NCBI GenBank assembly: GCA_900073065.1
Contig: FJOG01000092.1
Span: 1 to 40,804 of the forward strand
Origin: Phialocephala subalpina
Taxonomy: Eukaryota > Ascomycota > Leotiomycetes > Helotiales > Mollisiaceae
Direction: 5' to 3'
Length of the DNA: 40,804 nucleotides
The notes under the pieces were generated by a model that was not told the DNA's origin, ran no database searches, and was given only the letters and a program-made list of their open reading frames with translations. Positions within the stretch are counted from its first letter, which is position 1. Every line of letters begins with the position of its first letter. Positions 12,383-23,181 of this stretch are shown piece after piece. Made by a program: the position numbers and the translations under genes.

Positions 12383-13238
12383 ATGACTAGGTATATTACA
12401 TGATCACGTGGAGTCAACTCAATTGGTACAGGCTAGGGTTAGTTCGGCGTTGGATAGGTGTCGACAGGAAGGATGTAATACCCCAGGGCACATATGTTTG
12501 AATGTTATAATAGACGTATCAATGAATTGATAAATAACTCTCTCTTGATGGAGTTTAAGGCGGAGGCGGGATACTGTATGAGGCGGGAGATCTACAGTGG
12601 TGGACGGAGGAAGCCCTACTTGCGCCTCTTTTGTGGATCCCTAGGTTCGGGACAATCGTTGCATAAAGCAAACCAGTCAAATTTACTGGTCATCGCACCT
12701 GAATATTGGGTTTAGCTGTGATGAATAATGGTAATTTCGAGAGTATCAGAAGTAATAGTCACTAATGCAAACTAGGCGCTCAAAAAATTGGCGAACTGGT
12801 ATTCCAGATATCATTTGATGAAATCATGAGGGAGTCGACTACTAGCTCCTTGAAGCAGATCAAAGACTACTACCACATCAAATACGGTGTCCTGATCCGA
12901 ATGCTTGGGCATCACATGGTATATGAGATGCGGTAGCCGCCAAAGGATGGGAAACTGAGAGCGCAAGGACACCTAGACATCGCTGCAGCCTTTGGACTCG
13001 GAGTTGCCCAATAAGATACTCAAATTTTGAACTATTAACACGTGAAAATAAAGTTGACGGCAAATAACGAGAATCATTTCCTATTTTATAAACCAATTTG
13101 AAGGCACTCGCTCTTTGTAGTTCAGCCTGTGACATACAGTCAAGTGTGATTCCATCGTTCGGGTGTATCTTGGCTGGATATTCTGACGCATATCCAACCA
13201 AGGCGTTCCAAATATATACGACGATAATTGGCTGGGGA
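12383..13238. other. Intergenic region with unexplained short ORFs
   Basis: About 850 bp lie between the NLR pseudogene and the 3' end of the membrane-protein gene. Short plus-strand frames (12494-12715 and about 12780-12930) look faintly protein-like and are separated by a possible intron ending CTAG near 12775. No family is recognisable. A minus-strand frame (12878-13264) overlaps the end of the next gene and is probably chance. Confidence 0.35.
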
Positions 13239-14542
13239 CTACCCACTTCTGTCCGGCAGCTCACTCACATGCCTCACCCCTAACCCCAGCCCACGTCCCT
13301 GCCCAGCACTTCCCCTCCACCCACCATCACCACCTCCACCTCCACTCATCCTCTGCATATCATCCTGCCCACCACCAATCTCATGCACAACTCCGGAATC
13401 AATCTCAGAAACGTATGTATCCCTTCTCGGAGATCTCTGGGGAGATTGATAGGCCGGAGGACTTGGGCTGAGATTTGGGTTTGGCGAGAGGGGCGGTCCG
13501 ACTTTGAAGGGGGAAGGAACACCGTGGATGGATTGGCTGGGATAGTATGCTTCTATGGATTAATGGTTAGTACGGTAACGTCAAGAAGCGGGGAAGACTA
13601 ACCATCATTGTAGGGAGTTGTGGTAGCCATAGGCCCTTTGGATATAGACTCACCAATCCCTCCAGGTGGACCCGCACAGATAGCGGCATCTTTTCTCTTC
13701 TTCAAACACCTTCGCACGAAGAAGGCGATGATGACAAGCACCAGTATCCCAACAAAGACCCCACCAGCTGACGCACCTGCGATCAAAGCTACATTCGGGC
13801 CAGGCGATACGGAAGGCAGCGGACTCGTCGACGTAGTCGCCGTTGCTGAAGCTGCAGAAGTCGTCAATGATCCCGATTGCGTCGTACCGGTAGATCTGGC
13901 TGCTGTTGAAGTTGAAGGCGAGGCCGCCGACGAAAAATAGCTCACTACACCATCCCCAGCCGCAATAGAAAGAATGGGAAAAGCCTGCGACGGAATACAC
14001 GTCCCACCATCTCCTGTACAAGGATTACTCAAACAACACCCTTGAAACGGCGGATTCTGCGTCAGACAAGAATACCAATCTCCATTCTTGCAAACTACAC
14101 TGGAGTCGGTCCTAGATCCCACGTCCGAGAACGCCGCCGGATGAAGATTTGCCTGTGGACACAAGCCCTTGTTCGCACACGGACTCGCAGCCTTGTCACA
14201 GCAGCCTTGGAAGGCGAAACCACCAGATTTCCCAGCGTCGGCACATGTGAACCATTGCCCCGGCGAGTCTGCACATTTCGAATTTGGGTAGTAGGATGAG
14301 TCAATTGGGTAGTTTGGACCGTCGATACCATATCCTGCTCCTAGTTCTGCGGCTCGAAGGTCGGTTGATGGGCAGCCGTTTCCAGCGCATGGGTTGCTGG
14401 TACAGCAGCCGAAGAAGTAGGGTGATGCATCTGTGCATGCGTACCTATTTGTGTCAGTGTAGGCCTTCGAAGTGGGCGAGCAGAGGGACGAGGCTACGTA
14501 CCAAGTGCCACCTGCAGAGCACGTGCCGTTTGAAACAGACAT
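13239..14542 (-). CDS. Cys-rich single-pass membrane protein with three GCC modules
   Basis: Exons are 14542-13603 and 13552-13239. The intron has donor GTTAGT, branch TACTAAC and acceptor CATAG. The product is 417 aa from the first true ATG. The outer part holds three related modules, each with a (W/R)(Y/F)xC segment, then GCC (residues 45-47, 113-115, 168-170), then NPC or SPC and a C(P) close by. A Ser/Thr-rich stalk follows, then one transmembrane helix (about residues 251-276), a basic stop-transfer run (RRCLKKRK) and a Pro/Gly-rich cytoplasmic tail containing PSPPAYQSPQ. No signal peptide is visible, so the helix may act as a signal anchor with the Cys-rich end outside. This layout is common in fungal cell-surface proteins of unknown role; a sensor or wall-contact role is only inference. 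Confidence 0.82.
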
Positions 14543-15373
14543 GTTGTGCACAAACTATGTACAGGCGATAGATTAGAAATTATATTATGACCTCGAACTA
14601 GGGTAAGGCAAGCAACGAAAGTAAACAAGAAGGAAGGAGAGAAGAGAGAAGAGAATGAGCGGGGATGTCAAGGACATCGTTTGCTGTCACGACCCAGGAG
14701 AGGCTGGTCCCCAAAAGCAAACTATTGTGGTGCATTGCAGAAATGTAACCTCGAAATAGCACCCGTGCTTCGCCTCCACCCATGCATCTAGAACCTGAAA
14801 CTTACATTTCACATCCAAAGACAGCCGCACCACTGGTGCACTATCGACATCTCTGCAGCAAGTTCGCATGTGGAGGCGCACGCCAGCCTTATCCGGGCCA
14901 AGATCCACAGCCGAAGAAAATTGAACTGAGACATCCGAAGCCAAGAGGACAAGAAGCATGCATTGTGCAGAATAGGATTCCACAACGAATAGGATTTCGC
15001 TATCAAGAACGGTCCAGCCCACTCGGGTGGTGTGCCGCTTCATGAACCAACATCAGGCTGGCCGAACGGGAGGCTCAGCTGCTCGGCACGGAATCCGAAG
15101 ACCTTGGCCTCACCCACACCGATGTGAAATTCCTCGTATCCATGATAATGGCTCTTGTTTTCTTTTGGCGGGACTGACAGCGTCAAGACACGGCGCCCCC
15201 GTCCACCTAGAACGTAGCAGGCATGATCACGTGCCATGAACAGGACATTGAGGGCTTGATAAAAGTCCTCGAAGGTGTTATACATTGAACCGCTTGTACT
15301 CCATAAGCTATGCTCGACGCCTTTCATATGAAAGCGCCAACCCGAGACTCCACTGATGCTCTATCGTACCTCT
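14543..15373. other. Intergenic region upstream of the membrane-protein gene
   Basis: About 830 bp separate the start of the membrane-protein gene from the 3' end of the golgin gene. It should hold the promoter of the former and the terminator of the latter. One weak minus-strand ORF (15327-15040) is listed separately. No repeats or RNA genes are seen. Confidence 0.4.
15040..15327 (-). CDS. Weak hypothetical ORF downstream of the golgin gene
   Basis: An open frame of 95 codons has a protein-like composition, for example NTFEDFYQALNVLFMARDH and HGYEEFHIGVGEAKVFGF. It starts 46 bp beyond the golgin stop on the same strand, leaving little room for a promoter. A second open frame (15043-14687) follows in another register and could be a spliced continuation. 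I recognise no family, and it may be chance. Confidence 0.2.
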   Translation of the reverse strand: MKGVEHSLWSTSGSMYNTFEDFYQALNVLFMARDHACYVLGGRGRRVLTLSVPPKENKSHYHGYEEFHIGVGEAKVFGFRAEQLSLPFGQPDVGS

Positions 15374-18300
15374 TCATTTCGCCGAGATGGCCGCTATCCA
15401 CTTCTCCTGATCCTTCCTATCAGGGACATTAGCATTTGTTTCAAGCACTGTAGTAGAATGGTGGGAAACTTACTTATCGAAATGCAACAACTGCCCCAAC
15501 ACCGTCTTCACCAAATCCGCTTGCCTCTTCTTATCCTTCTGCTCCAAGAATTGCAGTAAGATGGTCTTCAGATAGACATAATCCATCTTCCCCGCAGCGC
15601 CATTAACTGGTGTTCCTCGTCCACTCCCACTATCCATCGAACTCCTCGAGCTGGATTCATTCATCCGACTTTGCTTAGTTTGCAAAGCTTTGAATTCCTT
15701 CTGCAACTTCTCATACCGTTGATTCGCCTCATCAAGAAATCGTCTCAAATCAGCTCGCTGTTTCTCAGCATCACGAACCTGCTTCTCGCTCCCATCAAGA
15801 GCTTCACGGAGTTCAGTCATCGCTGACCGGATCTCAGACGCTTCTTTCGAAGCATGATCAGCCGTCCCCTCAAGCTCATCTCTTTTCCGCTTCCACTCTT
15901 TCTCCTTATGTTCAAGCTCTTCTCTTTCTTCCGTTGCTCGTTTAAGATCACGCTCATAGTCACGGATCTTGCCTTTAAGCTCTTCCACTTCTCGAGCTTT
16001 TCGACGGCCGTTAGTGCTAGCTTCGTCTTCAGCTCGGTCTCGTTCTTCAATCGCTGCTTCCATACGCTCACGCATTTCTCGGACCTTGGCGTCAGCGCGA
16101 TCATCGACATCAGCTAAAAGTCTCCGCATCGTCTCGCCTTCTCTCGTTCGTTCGCTCAAAAGTCGCTGAACTTCGCCAAGTTCTTCTTCTAAGGATTCAG
16201 CTTGGTCCTTGGCTTCTTTCAGCTGCATTTGTAGCTCGTTGGTTTGGCCTTGCATACTGCTGAGGAGTCCTTGAGCTGTGTTGTATTGTGAGCCACGGAG
16301 CTCGACTTCCTCTCGAAGGTTCTTGGACTCGGTGGTGAGTTTTGAGACTTGGTCTTCAAGTTCCCGGACTTTGGTTCGTAGTTTGCCGGCTTCTTCTTGT
16401 ACTTTTGCGAGCTCGGCTGCTGATTTCTCACTTGATGCTGCGAGTTGGATCTTCTCGGCGTCGGACTTCCTCATGTCGCGTTGAGCTACACGTTGAGCAT
16501 CCTCGGCACGGAGTCGCGAGTTCGTCTCTTGGGTGACTTTCTCGTTGAGGGTGCGGATCTCATTCTGGCTGTCCGCAGCTTGCTTTTTGAAGCTGTTGAT
16601 ATCGCTCCTCAAGTCCTTCTCTCGGGCTTCGAGACGTCTCAATTCGGATGTCTTCGTAGCCAGTTCCTCCTTGGTCGACTTGAGCTGAGTATTCTCTTCA
16701 CGGAGAGTCTTCATCTCCGGTTGAGCCTTCTGCAAGATGTTTTGCAGGTTGGTCAAGTCCTTGTATCGTGTCGCTGCAAGTTGTTGGGCAGCACTAAGGT
16801 CTGTTTGCAAAGATGCGGACTTCAACTTGAGATCCTCGTACTCGGATGTCAACGACTTGAAGTCAGCTCCCACTTTCTCGGAATCTTTGGACTGGTTCTT
16901 GTAGGTTTCGATTTCCCCTTCAAGTTTGGTTGCCTGGCTCTTATGGGTGCCTATCTCCCTTTCGAGGTTGGTGATCTTCGTTTCGAGATCTGTCTTCTCT
17001 GCCTGAAGTTCCTTGATCTTCTCCTTGGCTTCCACGTGCTCTTGACCGATATCCATCAGATTTTCTTTCATGTTCTCGATTTCTTCGCGGAGGTCTTCCT
17101 CAGTCTTTCGCTTGGTTTGCAGCTTGGCGATTTGCGCATCTCGATCAGCTACCTCTTCCTTCAGTCTTGAGATTTCAGCTTCTAGATCAGTGGAAACAGG
17201 GGTTGCTGGAACTGATACAGGTGCACTCTCAGCAGTCTCGTCCTTTGCGGCAGATGCAGTGGCATTACCGCCCTTCTTCTTTTTCTTGTTCTTCTTCTTT
17301 GCGGCACCACTCGTAGGGGTCGCAGGTGTCGGTAGTCCTGCAGCTGCTATTGCCGCAGAGCTCACAGGAGCCGCTGTCTTTGAGGTATCATCCTCTTCGT
17401 GACTTGCAGCTTCCTCGAGTTGCTTATTCAACGACTTCACCTCATCTGACAATTCCTTGATTCGCTTCTTGTCCTTGTCTTGAGCTGATTCTAGCTCCTT
17501 GATTTGAGTATTGAGCTTCTCACGAAGTTTATCTGCATCAGTTACAAGGCCAGTCTGCTTTTCGATGTCTCTACTGGCGGCCTCCTTCTGACTGGCAAGT
17601 TCAGCTTCGAGAGAGGATACCTTCCGTTCGGCTTCCTTCCTCTGGTCCGCGAGGCTGGCTTCCAGCATAGAGATCTGTCCTTCCGTTGTTTCAAGTTTCC
17701 CTTTCAGGCCTTTGATCTCCTCTTCCAACGCGTCGATCTTCTCTTGCCGGGATGCCCCTTCTTTCAAAGCCTCTGTCGATTCGTTGAGCTCACGGGTGGC
17801 TTTCTCCAAATCCGCAACCATCCCTGAACTTGACTCCTGCGCTGTAGCCAAATCCTTCTCCAAAGTTGTAACCTTGCTCTTGAGACCTTCTACTTCCGCA
17901 GTCTTCTCCCTCAGCTCAGACTGAAGCTTTGGGACTTCGTCATCGTAGGAAAAGAACTCTTCGCTGACGTCCTTGTTGTCGGTAGGTTCGGCCTTTTGCT
18001 TGGGAGAGAATATCCGCATGACTGAGGATGCTGGTGATTTGACAGATGCCGTAGGTGTGTCGATACTCGCAGAATCCGCCTTCTCTGTAGTGCCCTCTCC
18101 ACCAGCTGAGCTCTTCAATGTCGCCAATTCTTCCTTAGCAGTCGATGCCTCTTTCTCAGCCTCCTCGAACTTCTTCTTGTAGTCGTCTCGGTCGGCCGAT
18201 ACCCGTTTGAACTCGTCCATAACCATATCTCCCTTCAAATTGAGCTGATTCAGATATTCCACCAGCGCATCAGGATCAGAAATGCCAGCCAATGGTGTAT

Positions 18301-18929
18301 TCTCCTTCAATGCCTTCTCGAATGGTTCTATCGAAACTGCTCTGGCATGTGCTATTCGGTATGACTTTAGTAGTTCTGCATGCCAAGTTAGAGCACGCCC
18401 TGCCAATTCATCCAAGAGTTTTACCTTGATATCGAGTCTCCAGCTTCTCGAGCTTCCGTAACTTTGTGCGCACCTCTGTGGGTAGCTCAGGCGTCTTGGG
18501 AGGTGTTTCTGCAGCCTGCTCTCCCTTCTCAGCATCCCCTGACCCACTGGTCTCTGTTCCATTACTGTCTGCCATTGCGGGAGATTTTTCTGTCGCACGA
18601 ATTGAAGATTCCTCCTCGTCCTCTACCACAAAAGCGCTCTCAAACTCTGCAGGATCTGGACCTCTTCCTGCTGTCCCATCGTCTTTTGGTCTTGGCCGCC
18701 GTGGCTTCTGAGCAGGGGATTCAGTCCTGGACGATGATCGTCTGGCGGAAGAGGAGGATCTCGATACAGGAGCGGGATTACTGGCAGCTTTCTGCTGGCG
18801 CGCTTGTTCTTCAGCAATGCGAGAATCGATTGCGCCCTTCAAATTTTGAAGGCGCTGGGTAGGGTTAACAATCTGTCACAAGGCTGCCGTCTCTGTACGG
18901 CCAAGAATGTTGGGGATTACCTGGAACAT
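15374..18929 (-). CDS. IMH1: GRIP-domain golgin, Imh1-type Golgi tether
   Basis: Four exons: 18929-18921 (only ATG TTC CAG), 18854-18425, 18375-15474 and 15416-15374, giving 1127 aa. Introns use GTAATC/CCCAG, GTAAAA/TGCAG and GTAAGT/GATAG. The N-terminus reads MFQRLQNLKGAIDS, the usual start of fungal Imh1 proteins. A Ser/Pro/Glu-rich stretch follows, then continuous heptad-rich coiled coil from about residue 140 to 1060. The GRIP domain (about residues 1075-1120) contains DYVYLKTILLQFLEQKDKK, with the aromatic residue that contacts Arl1-GTP. The last exon adds a family-like tail containing EKWIAAISAK. The protein should bind trans-Golgi membranes and capture endosome-derived vesicles. A Lys-rich patch (about KKKNKKKKKGG) interrupts the coil. 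The gene diverges from the Lunapark gene. Confidence 0.93.
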
Positions 18930-19265
18930 TGTGGCCACATCTATCAGAAATGTAATATTTCGCTAATTACAAGGTCGAAAATAGTGGCTAGCAGAAAGAA
19001 TACATAAATGCGACAATTGTCTTCCGTTATCCAAAAGAAAATATGTGTTCAGTTTAACTTCTGAGCTCTGACAGACTTGATGCGCGGCATTAGGGTCAGG
19101 GGACGAGTTTGGGTCCGACTTGAAGTCCGTGCACTTGCTGGGTTCAAGCTCTCCACGCGACTGCGGGCTGCTGTGGACTACATATTCTCTGCCTTGCTTG
19201 TGCACTCTTCGACATTCACGACAACCATGACACGGTGATACACAATCAGAGTCAACGACTTCAAT
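18930..19265. promoter_or_regulatory. Divergent promoter of golgin and Lunapark genes
   Basis: The two start codons point away from each other and are 336 bp apart, so this segment must hold both promoters and both 5' leaders. No clear TATA box is seen. A CGCGACTGCGGGCTG stretch lies near 19158. No ORF here is convincing. Confidence 0.6.
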
Positions 19266-20488
19266 ATGGTCTCACTATGGCCCTGGAAGGTGGGAGATGC
19301 AGACTTCGGTGTGTGGCACGAGCTAACATCTGCAGGGCGAGGACAACTCTCCAGCTTCTTTCGAGAAGACACTCGCAGCTCTGTCATCGAAGATTACGGC
19401 GTCGCAGGCACGTCTGGACTCCATCCGGTCGAGAGGACGCAGATTCAAAGCATTATGGACTCTCTACACAAGTCTGGCATACCTCATCAGCGTTGTGGTC
19501 TTGTTTCTGGCAGTAGGATGGAAGAATCTGGGTGCCTTGGAATATACAGCCTTGGCGTCAAGCCCGGTAGTGTAAGGAGAATACCAGTATCAAAGAGAAT
19601 TATGCTGATAATGTCAGAATATACCTCATACGAGCGGCCATCACGGTATACTATGATTACCGCACGGATAGTATCACATCACGACTGGAGGAGCAACAAG
19701 CAGAACGCACGAAGACGATCGAGAAACTGAAGACTGCCACGAAGTACGATTCTACACAAGTTCTATTGGAAAAGTATGGCGGAGCGCCACCCAAGAAACC
19801 AAAGACGCCGGCAGCACCCAAGGCTCCGAAGGCACCAAAACAGACAGGGAGGATGTCTATGGGACCTCCACCACCGACTGCGAATATTGGCAGACCGGAA
19901 CATATTCCCAGCCAGCCTTCTACACCACAGACTATCATGAGACAACCACCACCTCCTCAGATGTTACCTTCTCCAGTATCCCCTCAACAGCAACCGATAG
20001 CTGAGTTTGCACCAAATGCTTTCTCTGCCCCACCACAATATGCCCAGGGAGGAGACGTGAATGCTGGAGGAAATTGGTACGATAGAATACTGGATCTGCT
20101 CATGGGCGAAGACGAGACCTCGCCAAAAAATCGCGTGGCATTGATCTGCCAAAATTGTCGACTTGTAAACGGTCAAGCTCCGCCCGGAACAAGAACATTG
20201 GCCGAATTGGGGAAATGGAGATGTTTTGGCTGCGGTAGCATGAATGGCGAGGAGGACGAGGCTGCGAAGGTCGTGAAGGAGATCAGGGAGAGGATCGAGA
20301 CACAGGAAGAACCCGGTTCCCCTGCATCGCCAGAGATTGTCAAGGTGGAGGACATTGATAGTGGTGATGGGAAGGAGGCATCGACTGATGAGAGTGGTGA
20401 GATGATCGAGGCAGCGGACGAATCAGTGGAGGAGACGACTGAGGTCAAACCGAAGAGAGGTCGACCGAAAGGCAACAAGAAGAAATAG
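19266..20488 (+). CDS. LNP1: Lunapark homologue, ER three-way-junction protein
   Basis: Exons are 19266-19289, 19336-19571 and 19618-20488 (introns GTGGGA/CTGCAG and GTAAGG/GTCAG; the second is 46 nt), giving 376 aa. The start MVSLWPWK is typical of fungal Lunapark. Two hydrophobic segments (about residues 50-68 and 76-98) form the membrane hairpin. A coiled-coil segment (about 104-140) and a Pro-rich linker follow. The Lunapark zinc ribbon begins NWYDRILDLLMGEDE, with Cys at 264, 267, 289 and 292. Lunapark stabilises three-way junctions of the ER network and works with atlastin/Sey1 and reticulons. The tail is acidic and ends in KRGRPKGNKKK, which resembles an AT-hook. Frame is kept through all splice sites, so the model is well supported. 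Confidence 0.93.
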
Positions 20489-20634
20489 CGTGGGCTACGG
20501 TAATCTAACAACATTTTCCTGGGTACTTTTGGCAGCACTTGAAATGACTCGGCCTTACTAGGACTTTCTAAGGCTAGATCTCCTTTGGTTGAGATGCCTA
20601 GCTCGAGAATGCCTCCGTAAGCAAGGCTGGTTCA

Positions 20635-22671
20635 TCAAGGTTTTGGTTTCGGTGGTGCAAAGGCCGGGTCTTCCGAGTCGCTCTCGATGTATTGCAATGT
20701 GGGTTGACGAGTAAGTCGAGGTTGGGCCGGCTTGTCCTCATTGTCTTTAGTTGTCTGGGTCATTGACTTGTTCTTGTCCTTCGATGCCAGGGGCAAGGTC
20801 TCCAACTGTTTCTTCACACTCTTTACCTTCTCCTTGCCCTTCTCTCCCTGGCTGCTGGTTCTTCTTGCCTTATCCAGCGTCTCTACAATAGTCTTCTTGT
20901 GGCTCATCTCTTCGGCATCGCGGTCGATGTATTGCAATGTAGGCCGTCGGCCAGTCCATGGTTTGGCTGGATTGTCCACATTGTCTCGACTCTCGTGGGT
21001 CTCTGATAGTCCCTTTGACGAAGTGTCGAGCTTCTTCCCCGGCCTTGCCTTTCGCTTGTCCTTTAATACTTGGGGTATGGTTTCTTCTCGCTTATTCTGT
21101 GTTGGTCTAACGGCTGGCTTCACTGGCTCGGTGTTGATGTACTGCAACGCAGGTCGTCGCATAGGTAGAGGCATCTCCTCGTTATTTGAGAGCTCGGGTG
21201 CCAGCTGGGGCAAAGGCTCCGCCTGCTTCTTGTGGTTTACACTCTCCTTAACCTCAGCCTTGTTCTTCACCTCCCGATCCAAGCCCTTCACAGCTTCCTT
21301 CTTGAAAGTTGGTCGACGGAGAAGTCGAGACTGACCGCCGGCTTTCTGCTTCTTAATCTCCTCCCGCATCTTCACCTTCGCCTTCTCCTCCACGACCTCA
21401 CCCAAACCCTCCACCGCATCAACATACTCTCCAGAAGTCCCACTCCCACTGGTATCATCATCCTCCTTCTCAACCATCTCCCACACCTCCTCCCTACTCG
21501 GCACCACCGTCCCTGTCCCCACAAACAGCGCTAATGTCGGACTAAACATCTCCGTACTCCTCAACATACGCTTCTCAACCTCATCTTCGTACCCTCCCTT
21601 TCCTTGGAAGCGTTGCCGACATGAGATATCTCGTTCGGGTTTCTGCTTCCATTCGCCCATCTTCTCCTGCTTCTTTCCTTGTTCCTCCTTGGACAAGGGC
21701 TTGTGGTACTCTGGGCTGGTTTCGCCTGATGAGGAGTCGGTGGAGTGTAGAACGGGCCACAGTTTGAAGTTGTTGGTCGAGACCGCCTCGGCGAGGTCAT
21801 GGCTTAGGCGGGCGCGCTCTTGGGGGTAGGGCTGGGTTTTGGAGTCGATGGTGTGGACTTCGGAGATGGTGGGGACGGTCATGTGTTCTGGTTCCGGCTG
21901 GTCGCGTTTTCCATGCCCTGAATCGGACTTCTTGGTCGAAGGTTGACTATTCATGGTCTCGGATGGACGACTTGATATGGTTGTGTTGTCTTTTCGCTCT
22001 GGTTGAGGAAACTTCAGTCGATCTTGACTCGAGTGGTTGGAATTCGTCTTCGAAGGTTGATGGTCTATGACTCCGACTTGGGAAGCTCGTTGACTGGAAC
22101 CTCCTGTACTGTCGCAATCTGTCCTGGAAGTTTTGCGCTCTCGTCCCAACCCTCGCGCCGAACCAAGTTTCCTATCCAAAGGTTGTTGACGCATCTCCCC
22201 AAGTCCTTGACTTTGCTAACTCGATGCACGTGTACTTGTGGTCCCCAAGATTTCGAGACTGCTTCTTCGCTCGGAGATAGTTGAAAGTGTAACAGGAACC
22301 AGGTTCAGGGTTGCCTCTTGACTCTCGCGAGAAGTCCTATGCTGTCCTGGAACAATGGCTTCTACCGGGACAACTCTTCGACTCCGACTCCCTCGTTTAG
22401 CAAGACTCATCGCCACCTCTTCCATCTCCATCTCATCCTCGTCCTCTTCTTCTTCCTCTTTCTCCCGCTTCCTCGCTTCCTCTTGTTCCAATAGGTATAG
22501 GGGATCGAGACGATCTCGCAGCCATGTCAACCTGCGAGCTAGGGGTCGGAGACGAGCTGGTGCGTGGGCTTCGATAATTTGGATGGCGGTGTTCAACTGA
22601 GCCGTGGAAGGGAGGGGGATGCGTGGGATGGGCGCATTGCCATGGTGGTTGTAGTGATTTCTGTTGGACAT
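20635..22671 (-). CDS. Disordered protein with tandem RPTLQYI modules, split by in-frame TAG
   Basis: One frame runs from ATG 22671 to TGA 20635 but meets a TAG at 22216-22218. That leaves 151 codons before the stop and 526 after it. The first part has a Leu/Arg-rich helix (RRLTWLRDRLDPLYLLEQ), then an acidic Glu/Asp run. The second part is highly charged and low in hydrophobic residues. It carries three copies of R(R/Q)P(T/A)LQYI at 21136-21159, 20926-20949 and 20686-20709. Each copy ends a 70-80 residue module that also contains (E)xxP...KDK and DN..KPA.P. The stop could be a C-to-T change in CAG, or it could lie in an unrecognised intron. A phase-0 candidate of about 78 nt would end at TTAG just before CAA, but its signals are weak. 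I know no family; a scaffold or peptide-binding role is inference. Confidence 0.6.
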
Positions 22672-23181
22672 TTTGGGGGTTTGCGCATAGGGTGTTGATG
22701 CACATATGAGGTCGATGATGGTACAAGGGTTGGTTGCATCTAGTAAGTGTAGTTGAGATTGGGATTGTCGTAAATGGATATCCGTTGCGCCATGTAGAAT
22801 CAATTAGGGCGACATTGTTGAATGCAGAGTCTTGGAGCTGAATTCAATATCAGAGCGAGTATTCAAGATGTGAATGCAAAAGCGCAAGGACCAAATCCGG
22901 GCTAGTGCTCGAATCCGAAGCGGAGAAGACTGATGTACGGCGCAAGCTGTTAGCGCGTAGTGTTGAGATACAGTCCAAGATATTCTTACTGTCTTCCAAA
23001 GAAGACCATTATAGAGTCAGTTCTCAACCCTGATTCACAACCATCTATCCTGTATTACCTCTACTTTGGGTGTGAATAGGGGCAGCTCGCTTAAACACCC
23101 CGTGAATTACTGGCACTAGACAAAGTATACTGGGCTCAACAGATTCTTCATTGATTCCTATTCATAACCCCCAGAATCCAT
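22672..23181. other. Intergenic region, probable promoter of the RPTLQYI gene
   Basis: This 510-bp segment lies between the start of the RPTLQYI-module gene and the stop of the dehydrogenase gene, both on the minus strand. It should contain the promoter of the first and the terminator of the second. No ORF, repeat or RNA gene is recognised. Confidence 0.45.

Noticed and set aside
12878..13264. Minus-strand frame of 128 codons
   Set aside because: It overlaps the last codons of the membrane-protein gene in a different frame, lacks a good start context and matches nothing I know.
13620..13940. Plus-strand Ala/Val-rich frame
   Set aside because: Opposite strand of the Ser/Thr stalk and transmembrane part of the Cys-rich membrane protein.
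15854..17402. Long plus-strand open frames (for example 16445-17170) opposite the golgin gene
   Set aside because: They are mirror frames of the coiled-coil coding sequence; its Glu/Lys/Leu-rich codons leave the opposite strand free of stops. No domain or splice pattern supports them.
20732..21334. Plus-strand frame of 200 codons with hydrophobic and Ser-rich content
   Set aside because: It lies fully opposite the RPTLQYI-module gene and is explained by that gene's composition.
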